From contig NC_052511.1 in NCBI RefSeq assembly GCF_014356525.2, positions 51,582,068 through 51,646,067 on the forward strand: 64,000 nt of DNA, given 5' to 3'. The notes beneath the pieces were generated by a model. It was not told where the DNA came from, ran no database searches, and saw only the letters and a program-made list of their open reading frames with translations. The translations under genes and the position numbers were made by a program. Of this stretch, positions 44,242 through 56,200 are shown piece by piece; positions within the stretch are counted from its first letter, which is position 1; each line of letters opens with the position of its first letter. Source of the stretch: Nilaparvata lugens (lineage: Eukaryota > Arthropoda > Insecta > Hemiptera > Delphacidae).

Positions 44242-47200
44242 CTATGAAGATATAAACTTGGAATTAATGTAAATAATCTAGTAATAAGTAAACTGTAATT
44301 ATAGGCGAGAACTGTACAAACTAAGGGCATGGTTTAACTAGGAAATATATCAATTGAAATCAATGTAGATAATAAATAGTGATAAGTGGATTAATCTAGT
44401 ATTGGAATTGGTTAACCTATGAAGATATTAACTTGGAATTAATGTAAATAATCTAGTAATAAGTAAACTGTAATTATGGGCGAGAGCTGTACAAACTAAG
44501 GGCATGGTTTACCTAGGAAATATATCGAATGAAATCAGAGTAGATAATCTAGTGATAAGTGGATTAATCTAGTATTTGGTAGGCTAAACTGTAATAAGTC
44601 TACCGTTGAGGAACTTTTGAATGTGTCACTAATTTGGATTTGATGTTCAGTATGGGAGGTTCACATTACTTATCAAAACATTGAAAACTAATGTTATTTT
44701 GGGGACGTTTGCGAAAGTTAGAACTGAATTTGTATCAGCTTCAGGTTTAATCTCAAAATGAGACATAAAATTTGGATTTGATCATAGAGAAACAATAGAA
44801 TAAGTAGATATCCCATGGTATAGGGCGTTAATGTCGCAACTTTTACTGTTATCTCAAGCTGATAGTCCACGTAGTTCTTTCCTGTGAAGCTTAATGACGC
44901 TGGTAGTCCCTCATATTGTGCCGTTCATACACTCTCACCCCAACAGAACAGTAAAATTCGACAATAATCAAGAGTAATCGGCTTGAGATAACAGTAAAAG
45001 TTGCGACATAAATTCCCTATACCATGGGATATCTTTCTCTATGATTCGATCCAGTTTCAACTAAGAATCTGTTCAAACTCACCTTGTGCAAACGGAACTT
45101 AACGTGAGAAGAATTTGTAAGGAATTTTGATAAGGTGAAAGATAAAACAATGACACGGTGTGCCATAGTTTCCTGTGTAATTATGTGTATGGGGCTTGGA
45201 AAGGTAAATCCACATTGTTGATAGATTATTTCCATAGTTATGAATATTCTAGATGACTGTGAGCATTTTTACTTTCCTTGCCCTATTACCATAGGTAAGG
45301 AAAGTATTGCTTTCCGAAAAAAATTAAGGTACCCCAATTTCTAAATTTCTATACGTTTCAAGGTCCCCTGGGTCCAAAAAAGTGGTTTTTGGGTATTGGT
45401 CTGTATGTGTGTGTGTGTGTGTGCGTCTGTGTACACGATATCTCATCTCCCAATTAACGGAATGACTTGAAATTTGGAACTTAACGTCCTTACACTATAA
45501 GGATCCGACACGAACAATTTCGATCTGATGCAATTCAAAATGGCGAAAATGTTGTCAAAAACAGGGTTTTTTGCAATTTTCTCGAAAACGGCTCCAACGA
45601 TTTTGATCAAATTCATACCTAAAATAGTCATCGATAAGCTCTATCAACTGCAACAAGTCCCATATCTGTAAAAATTTCAGGAGCTTCGCCCCATCAATGC
45701 AGATAGATTCCCAATTATCAGGCTTCAGATACAATTGAAACGAAAAAAATCAAGTGGAGTAGATTAAGCATGAAAATCTCTACAATTAATGTTCAGTAAC
45801 ATTTTCACCTAAAATTGAAAATAAGCTTTAAATTCGAGAAAATGTGATTATTCAATTGCAAATTATTGTTGATTCTATTAAATAATTCACTATGAAGAGA
45901 TAGCAGACCTCATGTGTGTCTCCAGCGTTATTGCCCTGTCACCAGCTGGCTCAAATCTTTGAATAGTAGACTTGAGATGCGTGGGAACACTAGCGTCAGT
46001 TGATCAATTTTCATGACGGCAAGGAAAGTTGTGTGAGTGCACCACACCAGATTTTTATAAAAACAAATAAGTAGAAAACGTTTCAAGAGATCATCAGTGT
46101 GAAGGTTAAAATCACAATGTGTAAAAGATTATTTGAAAGGATTGGTGGCCTATTGTCAGTGACGTTAGTGTGCGATTAAGTATAGAATTGGAAAACATCA
46201 AGATATGGTTGAAAATAGAATCAGCATGGAACTGAAGTTAAAGATATGGAGGAGTGTAGTTGAGAAGTTGATATTGTGGTAATTATTCATATTGAATGAA
46301 AAAGACTAAGAGATTGTCAAAAAACCACTGATTTATTGATAATTAAAAAGACCGGTTTCGGTTATTACACCATTGTCAATCTCTGATAAACTATAAACTC
46401 TTATATCTTTATCAGAGATTGACAATGGTGTAATAACCGAAACCGGTCTTTCTAATTATCAATACATCAGTGGTTTTCTGACAATTTCTTAGTCTTTTTC
46501 ATTCAATATGGAGGAGTAAGGTTTGTAAGGAATATTGTGAGGAATTGAATATTGAGATTTGCAAACACCAAAATTTATACTTCTTGCGAATAGAATATGA
46601 GTGTAAACTGAAGTAAAAAATGCAAACCTTTGCACAATTACCACCAGGCATGGTGACAGGTGGTTGATAGTTGATGCCCACTTTGAAGCCGGTGGGGGAC
46701 CAGTCGACGAATTGCACATTTTGCAGATTTTTGATGCGTACGATCGCCTCATTGACGTCACCTGGCATCACGTCTCCTCTGTAGAGCATGCAACACGCCA
46801 TGTACTTGCCACTGCTCTGGTTGCACTGAAAATTCAAAATGAAGTATGTTTTTGGAAAAGTAGAAATGAAAATTGATAATGGAAACAGGAAGTGAAATTA
46901 GCGCTGGTTCAGGACCTACTGGAAATATTGAAATTGGATGGGCATCATCTTGGTTTAAACAGAAATCAGCTATTGGTTTTAACTAGGACTTATATACATT
47001 ATAATAAATCCGGCCACAGTTTATCGTAATCGTAGACCAGCGAGAAAGTAGATAGTGCATGTGAGCCTAAAGCTGCGTACAGATATACGCGCCTCCAACC
47101 CGCTCCGCACAAGCTCCGCCCTCGTTCCTCCATCGCTCCGCAGTCGCTCCGCCCCCGCTCTGCAGTCGCACCGATCATGAACGTTACGGGAGATGTTAGC

Positions 47201-50200
47201 TCTTCTCGCGTTCCACTGTTGCTCCTCGGTCGATCATCAATCGCTCTGCTCGAGTGACGTTCGGTTGCGGAGCAGAGCGAAAGTCTGTACGCACCTTAAT
47301 GTGGGCATTCAGAGTTAAAACCAGAAAAGCTGATCTATTCTGGAGTGAAATAAGCGCTGGTTAAGGACCTACTAAAAAATTGAAATTGGATGGGCATCAT
47401 CTTGGTTTAAACAGAAATCAGCTATTGGTTTTAACTAGGACTGATACACATTATAATAAATCCGGCCATATCCTCTTGTAATCGTAGATCAGCGAGAAAC
47501 ATAGATGATATGCATGTGTATGTGAGCCTAATGTGTTTCAGAGTTAATATCAACAAAGCTGATCTATTCCACTACCTCCGTAAACAAAGCCGTAGTGCAT
47601 TTGTGTGACGTCAGCACAGGTAGGGCTCCTACACCAATAGCAATTCATTGATTTCAGCTGATCTATATCAGCTATAGTGAGGTCCACGTTATAATGGCAG
47701 TGGATAAAGATAGAAAAATAGCGATGCCGATCTCTGAAGTAATTAATTATATTTCTACACTGTCGAAAACATAATTGGCATCGTTTTGGACCTAGAAATG
47801 GATAGTACCACTGGCTTTGTCGAATGATAGACACGGATAGCAAAATCAAAGTTGATCAAATACTGTCATTATAACGTGGACCTCACTATAGTGTTTCTAT
47901 TGGTCTAGGAGCCCTACCTGTGCTGACGTCACACGAACGCACTACGGCTTTGTTTACGGAGGTAGTGTCTAATCACGTATCGATGTCATTCAGCTGCATG
48001 AATAATTATTTATTATGTATTATGTATTGTTGCTTTGAACTCACAGAGAAATCAAAACCAGTTGACCTCGCCCATCACCAACGACTAAAAATAATGACCT
48101 TGACTTTTTTCGAACTTACCTTCGACTATCCTTGACCGACAGTCTAGTTGACCTTACATTTTCAACCCTGATTCACCTCTACCTAGACCTTGATCATGAC
48201 TCTTATCTACCTAACATTTAACCTTGACTTTGATTCACCATGACCTGTAATCTCACAGTTATCTTCACCTTATGTTTGAGTCACCAAGAATTTGACATTA
48301 CTCGATCTTCATTCACATTCTTCTCAAAATATTGATCCTGACTTACCCTCACTTATCTTAGTTTTATCTCGACCTTGATTATCATTGACTAGGGCTGGCC
48401 AATAGCGTCAGGACATGCATGATAATCTTGTGTACGGTACACATATGTTGTCAAACATTGTTGTGTCACACAGCGAAAGGCTTCAACAAACAATATGTCA
48501 AGTTTTTGTATCTTTGATTTTTGTTGTTAATTTTTTCATTGCATCTCTATTTGAGGTTTAATTATCTTAGTATCATTATAATTTTCCAGTGGTTTATTAT
48601 TAGTGGATTGCTGCTCTATTTGAGGTTCAAAAGTATCTTAGTATCATTATAATTTTCCAGTGGTTTATTATTAGTGGATTGCTGCTCTATTTGAGGTTCA
48701 AAAGTATCTTAGTATCATTATAATTTTCCAGTGGTTTATTATTAGTGGATTGCTGCTCTATTTGAGGTTCAAAAGTATCTTAGTATCATTATAATTTTCC
48801 AGTGGTTTATTATTAGTGGATTATTGTGAGGTCCACGTTATAATGGCAGTATTTGAATAACATTGGTGTTGCTATCCTTGTCTATCATTCAACAAAGCAG
48901 ATATAAGCAGATACCGCTCTCCTTTTCTACTTTTGCAATGTTGCCAGATCGTTTTTTAACAATGCGGCCTCTTGTTGTCACTCAGAGAACCCTAATAAAA
49001 ATAATTTTAATTAAACCCATACGATACTCTACAGAGCAAGTTTTCTTAAGATACCCTCAGGTTTTCTTAACCTTGCAGGGACCCTCCTTATATATTATAT
49101 ATCTTACTTATACTACCTACTGTATAACTAACTATTATGTTATGTATTTTATACTCCAAGTTTCTAGCTTTGTAACCATCATTGAGGATTAATAAATTTG
49201 ATTTGATTTGTTAGGATTGTTATTAGTTGTTTATTTAATGTTAAATGCAGGTGTCATACAACTGTTTTTTGTTTGAAGCCTCTCGCTGATGACACAACAT
49301 GCATGATGAGCTTGTGTGTACACACATGTTCAACACACTTGTCCTGTCGTTGGTGGCCACCCTCACAATCATTCACCTTCAACCTCTTGACCTTGAACTA
49401 TATTCATATCACATCTGACCTTGACCATAATTATTCACGACCTTGACTCACCTTGACCATCTGACTCTCCTCCTTGAAGGAGGTAGCAGTCATATCTACA
49501 GTGGTGACATTGACCTTGAATCACGTTGACATGGTTTATTTTGACCTTGAATTACGTTGACTTTGGAATACAATTACCTTGAATTAAGTTGACCTTGAAT
49601 TAAGTAATTGACCTTGACTCACCTTGACCATCTGACTCACGTTGACATAGATTATTTTGACCTTGAATTACGTTGACTTTGGAATACAATAGCCTTGAAT
49701 TGAGTTGACCTTGAATTAAGTAATTGACCTTGAGTAGAGTGAGATTGTGGGGATAGACTGACTTTTTTGCTTGAAATCCCCTCCCCCCTCTCCCCCCTCG
49801 TCCATCCCTCCTCCCCTTCCCCCCGCCTGTAGGGTGGAGGGTGTTCTAAAAATAGATTTCCCCTTCCCCCTGTCCAGTGGTGGTGAGGGGGTTGAAAAGA
49901 GAGAGATATATCTTTCTCTCTCTCTTTCTCTCTCTCCCCTTCCCCTTGCCCAGTGGTGGTGAGGGGGATGAAAAGAGAGAGAGATATATCTTTCTCTCTC
50001 TCTCTTTCTAAAAATAGATTTCCCCTTCCCCTTGCCCAGTGTTGGTGAGGGGGATGAAAAGAGATATCTCTCTCTCTCTCTCTCCCCTTCCCCTTCCCCA
50101 GGTGAGGGAAAAAAAATTCCCTTTTAGGAGGAAAAATTCCCTCTCTATAGTGACAGATTGAAGTGAATCCATATTTCTACATCTAATGCTATACTGACAG

Positions 50201-53200
50201 ATTGAGGTGAATGCTAGATGAGGGAAAAAAATCTCTTTGAGAGGGAAAAATTCTCTACTGTCAAATTAAAGTGAATTCATATTTCTACATCTAATGCTAT
50301 ACTGACAGATTGAAGTGAATCCATTTCCATGACCTTGAATCATGTTGACATGGTTTATTTTGACCTTGAATTACGTTGACTTTGGAATACAATTACCTTG
50401 AATTAAGTTGACCTTGAATTAAGTAATTGACCTTGACTCACCTTGACCATCTGACTCACGTTGACATAGATTATTTTAACCTTGAATTACGTTGACTTTG
50501 GAATACAATAACCTTGAATTAAGTATTCGACCTTGACTCACCTTGACCATCTGACTCTCCTCCCTGAAACAGGCGGCAGTCATATCTTGCGTGGAGACAT
50601 TCTGGTGATAGGCACACTCCTGGGCCACAAAGGGGGCGTAGCTGACTAGGGGGAAGTGGATGCGTGGAAAGGGAACCAGGTTGGTCTGCAGCTCGCACAA
50701 GTCTACGTTGAGCGGGGAATCACCGTAACGGAGGCTGGCTGTCATTGAACTTACTATCTGGCTGACTAGCTGGTTGAGGTTGGTGTAGTGGGGGCGATCT
50801 ACGGAAAAATTATACAAGTAAAATATTAGAGAGAATAATCAAAAAGAAAGTAATCTGAAATTATGTTTATTTTGAGGAAAAACAGTAGATAGCACAAAGT
50901 AGAAGATTTACTTTCTAGAAGATTTACTCTTCTTCTCTGTGTAGATAGTGAGGAAGTTCTGGAATGTATATTTCTTGATGTTGGCCTATATGGAAATAAG
51001 TTTGATCTCACTAGGCTACTCACCTCTTCATCACACACTGTTTCAACCTTCTATCTCGCTCTCTCCTAACTTTTTCCTCTCTCTCTCTCTTCCAGGTACC
51101 TTCTCCCTATTTATTTATTCATTTATTGTATAAAATACTATAATCGTAATACAATTATGACATTTGAGGAAAAACTAGGCTGATCCTGTACTATTTCTCT
51201 CCAAAAATGTTGATAAAGTGTTAATGTTGTCCAAAAGATCTCACACTGCTTCGTCACTTGATTTTCGGTTCAGGAATGATTGAAGGAAACTGATTTCAGG
51301 AATTTTGAAGGTTGACTTCATACTCTAAATAAATCACAGAATGTATCACAATAAATTAAAAACTTAAGAAATATTGCACTTATTAAAAAAATATGAATAC
51401 AGAATCAAAAACCTACTCACTATTGTTTCTTGACTTATTCTCTCTTCAGCCGTATTCATTTCTTTCCTACCAGTCAGTATTCATCTATCTGTCCTATCTC
51501 TTCGCTCACTCTTTCATTTCTGACCTCCCTTCTCTCTCGCACTCTCCCTTTCTCTCTGCTCACTTCTCTCTCTCTATAGGAGCGCTCTGAGTTATTTCTG
51601 TTAATCTGGCAATAGGTGCGTAGTCTGTCACTGAGGAGGCGCCTCAAGAAAGAAAGAAGGAAAGAAAGTGGGAGAGAGTGTGATACAGTGATACGAATAG
51701 ACAGAGAAAGATAGAGAGAAAACGAGACAGAAAAACAGAGTGAGAGAATGAGAAAGTTGACAGCACGGTCAGGTGTCAAAACTAAATAACGCGTTATATT
51801 TAATGTTGCACGGGCAATTCCCAACGGTTGCCGCCAACCCAGAAAACCATTTGTCAAAACTGCACGCCACTGCTCTAAAATTATTGATAGTTTCTCTGAA
51901 ATGCTTAAAAGTGAATGCAACTTGTGGTTATTTCAGAACTTTTGGAGTTCTTTAGTACTAGTAGTAAGTAGTTTTTGAATTATAGAGAAATAGAGAGACC
52001 CTAAAATGTTTTATTTATGAAATATCCAGTCTAATTAGCAATATTTAAAAGATATATTAGTGGTAGATACTGTACTCTAAAATGTTTCAAAGTTAATGCA
52101 ACTTGTGGTTATTTCAGAATCTTCGGAGTTCTTTAGTACCAGTAGTACCTAGTTTCTGAGTTATAGGGATATAGAGAGACTCTACAATATATTAATTAGA
52201 AAATATGTAGTCTAATTAATATTTAGGAAAGATTTTAGTGGTAGATACTCTAAAATGCTATCAAACTAATAGCTATTTCAGATGCGTTGGAGTTCCTAGC
52301 TGTAGGAAAATTAAGTGACACCCACTATGCATCATAAATAAATAATATTATAAATAAATAAATAATAGATATAAATAGATAATAGATATTAGATAATAAT
52401 AAATAATAAATAATAGATGTATAAATAATATTATTATTTAGGAAATGAACTTAATATTTGAAATCAATTAATCGCATTTCCTCTTCAAAGTGAATGGAAC
52501 ATGCAACTTTCGCTTATTTTAGTATCTTCTGAGTTATTTACTACAAGTAATAAGTGGTTTCTAAGTTTTAGGGGAATGAAGAGACGCCTATAATGTATTA
52601 TTTTGGAAATAGTACTTTATATTTAAAAGATATATAACTCTAAGAGGCATCCAAGTGAATGCAACTTCCAGTTCTTTTAGAATCGTTGGAGTTCTTAAGC
52701 TAGAATCGTTTAGTCTCCAATTATTTTTGTTGACCGAGCGTAGTGAGGTCTGTTTTAACTCGGATTCTTTTTGTCTGTCTGTATGTATGTATGTATGTAT
52801 GGAACGCATTCACGGCCAAACGCATTGATAGAATTCGATGAGATTTGATAGAATATTCCCATTTCAACTGCGCGTCGATGTATACACAAGGTTTTTTGAA
52901 ATTTTGCATTTTAAGTATAATATGAAAAGAAAAGGAATTCCTCAATACTCCGATATCACTATTTATATATCATCTACTCTGAAGATAGGATTAATCAGAC
53001 TATAAAATTATTCATAATAAATCAGCTGATAAGTGAATTATTCATTGAATTCATTCCACAGATGTCTAGAGAAGCCGTGTCTATTTCTATAAGGTCTATG
53101 GTTTTAATATTTGTTTTGAATTATTCATGGTATTATGATGCGTGCCTATCAGTATCAATGGTCTCACTAATTTGAGGAAACAAATTTAATAGGTGATTAA

Positions 53201-56200
53201 AAATAATTAAATGAACTGAATAATGCTGGAGAAATTATAATATTTTTGATTGAAAAAAAATCCATTTTCAAATATTTGAGAAATATTTTTATCAGATGGA
53301 AAGATTATCACGGAACTGGATGATTATTATCATATGGAATACAAATTCAAACGTGAACTGAGTTTGTGAACATTTCAAACAAGTGATATCAGATACTTGT
53401 AGATGAGGAAACTGCGTGAGGTCTACTGTTCACAGAACTACTAGTAGTTCCTACGCTATAGGGAAATAAAGTGATGCATAAACATTGTAAGTCTATTTAT
53501 GAAATAAAGATAAATTATTACAGATATTTGTAGTACCTATGAATATCTGTGAAACCAACTGATAGTTATAAATCTCCTTCAGAACTTTTCAGTTTTATTT
53601 TTTACTTAAAGAAAAGAAGGCATGAGATATTTTGGTAACTAGAATATTCTTAGAAAGAATGTGAAGTTTCTGATCAATTCATTACCCACCGATATCAAGC
53701 TTCTTCCTGCAAATATCGTAGATGGCTTCGTTATCCACTAGGAATCCACAATTTGAATTGGCTATTGAGAAGTGTGTTGTAAGCAGAGCATTATAGGGCT
53801 CTACCACAGATGTTGAAACCTGTAAAATCATTTATGGATTCATTGATGGCTGAATTCTCTGTAGTTATTCAATTTATTAATTGATAAAAATTATGTACTA
53901 AAACCTCGAGCCAGTTGGGTTCGAGTGGTGATCCAAACTGGAACGTTGTTCTACCTCTTTTCTATTGCATTCAGGAATCCTGAAGACTATGAACACACTT
54001 TCTCTAAAACGTACTTCCCATTTTGAAATCCTCATTTAGACTTGTTTCTACTGTGAGTCTGCCAGCATATTTCCAAAATTATTCTAAATTTGAGTGTATT
54101 TTTCCAATAGTGACATTTAATATTAAATGATTTAAATTACTTAGTGGTATAGAGTTGGAGGGAATGATGGGGATAGCATTGCTGCCACTACTTTTGCCTT
54201 CTATGTTGCATAGCTTTATTCATCCCGGCATTCCTGATAAACCAATACGGTATTTGATTGTTCATTCTTGTAATCAATGATCAATTTCATCTCAAATATA
54301 TTCTATTATCTAAGAACATAATAATTATAGGTATCCATGAGTTGTTGATGAATTGAGATTTGATATTCTGGTAGTTTTTATTTTTTATATCTTGTAGTTT
54401 TTTATTTTTATATCCGGTACATTATATTCTCCAATTTGACAACAGTGCGTAGTTCGGAAATGCTAGAGCTATCTGCTTTGTATAATGACATACAAGGATG
54501 GCGAACCAATTTTATTCTGGTGCTGACTTATAATGCGAACCTCACTATAAAAGAATTTATAAAAATATCGTATCCAGTCAATGAAAGATTGCTTCGATAA
54601 TTCAATAATTATTTCAAATACAGTATGTCAATCTGTTCCTGACTCTATAAATATATTTCAAAATACTACGTACCAGAGTATCCATCGATTAAATTGATAA
54701 ACTCTCATCAATTATGAAATTCGTAATTATGAATATTATTTTGAATTATTTCTGAACTCACAGTGGGCGCCGGATACACGGAAAACTGATACTTGCTTTT
54801 CTTCCCAAATTCTGCCGCTAACTCCTCCATAAGTGATGCAGTCAACCCCGACCCCGTCCCTCCACCAAAGCTGTGATACACAACAAACCCCTGCAAACTG
54901 TTGCAACACTCCGTTATGCGCCGCAACTTGTTGCAAAGTTGGTGCAACATGCTGGAGCCGACTGTGCGGAAGCCGCGAGCGAAATTGTTGGCTGCGTCTT
55001 CACTGCCTGAGAGTAACCAGTTGCTGTTGAAGAGCCGTTTTTGGGGTCCAGTGCGGATTGAATCTAAGGGAGAAATTCAAGAAAAATTGATAAATTTGTG
55101 AATGGAATATTTATTTTTTTGAGAATATGCATGTTTGACCAGTTGCGGTTGAAGAGGCGTTTTTGGGGACCAGTGCGGATTGAATCTAGTGAAAAATTTG
55201 AAGAAAATCTATGAATTTGTGAATGAAATATTAACTTTTTTAAAAAGATAGATATTTGAGGTCACCAGGAACTACATCCCATCATTTCCCTCATAACGCA
55301 CAATGAGCAATACCTACAATTTGAAAAACGATACATGATAGCATATTTATTCATCCATTTCATTTCATCTATTGTATGAAACACTATGAATGGAATTAAT
55401 GAATGAATTTTATTTGCCAAAAACAAAATACAAAAAAACTTTACAGAAATAAATATAAGTTCATGCTACTGCACTTAAACCAAGATACATACATTTATTT
55501 AATTAGATATAATAACGAAATGATATCCTTTATATTATGAATAATAGTTATAAAATGAAGATTCAATTTATGTCCACATGCATAAGTACAGTAGGTGAGG
55601 CAAAAACACCGGCAAAAGGAAGATTCCTTGTGCGCCAGTGTGAGACAACCATAGCAAGTGCCTAATCCTAATATAGAATTATGACACTGGAGGAAAAACT
55701 AGGCTGAGCCTGTACTATTTCTCTCCAAAAACTTCAATAAAATGTTAATGTTGTCCAAAACTTAATGTTGAAGTAATCACACACTGCTTCGTCACTTGAA
55801 TTTTGGTCCAGGAATAATAATTATTTCAAAATTTTGAATTTTGAAGGTTGACGTAGATATAGCATTTTATCATACATAAACTGTGATATAATAATTCTTC
55901 ATTCCCCATTTATGCATACAATAAGTACGTCATTAAAATGATGGGTAGAGGAAAAATAAGGCAACCTTGTGCTATTCCTCTCCCAAATTTGGATAAGGTT
56001 ACACATTGTCCGAAATTGGTTAAGTCTTATAGCTCTTCACTTCAATTGATAGAGAGTATGAACAAGTATTGTTCAAAATTCAAAAGCGAGGAAATATATT
56101 GTAAGGTGAGGGTCTCAATTTATTCGTCATGTTTTCAGTTCTTCAATAATTACCTATTTTGACCATTTACTGAAATACTGGGACAAGTTGAAAAATATAA

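Larger units (their letters stand above)
48393..49361. mobile_element. composite TIR element in the minisatellite
   Basis: The left end GGCTGGCCAATAGCGTCAGG, then CATGCATGAT and TGTGTCACACAGCGAAAGGC TTCAA, is mirrored at the right end (49265-49361) as TGGCCACCAACGACAGGAC, AAGCTCATCATGCATG and TGTGTCATCAGCGAGAGGC TTCAA when reverse-complemented. Inverted similarity runs over about 100 bp. The interior holds a 71 bp tandem array, a TA-MITE fragment and a LINE tail, all later insertions or expansions. Class unknown. Confidence 0.65.
48061..50545 (-). repeat. GACCTTGA-type minisatellite in tubulin intron 5, reaching exon 5
   Basis: Blocks at 48061-48390 (very degenerate), 49380-49735 and 50328-50545 are built from words such as TTGACCTTGAATTACGTTGA, TTGGAATACAAT and CCTTGACTCACCTTGACCAT. 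The last word is also the sense-reversed exon 5 end and donor. The array is interrupted by the elements at 48393-49361 and by TC-rich DNA at 49750-50110. Confidence 0.8.

Noticed and set aside
46499..46837. 112-residue frame containing exon 6
   Set aside because: Only 46628-46825 is tubulin; both ends are intron read-through.
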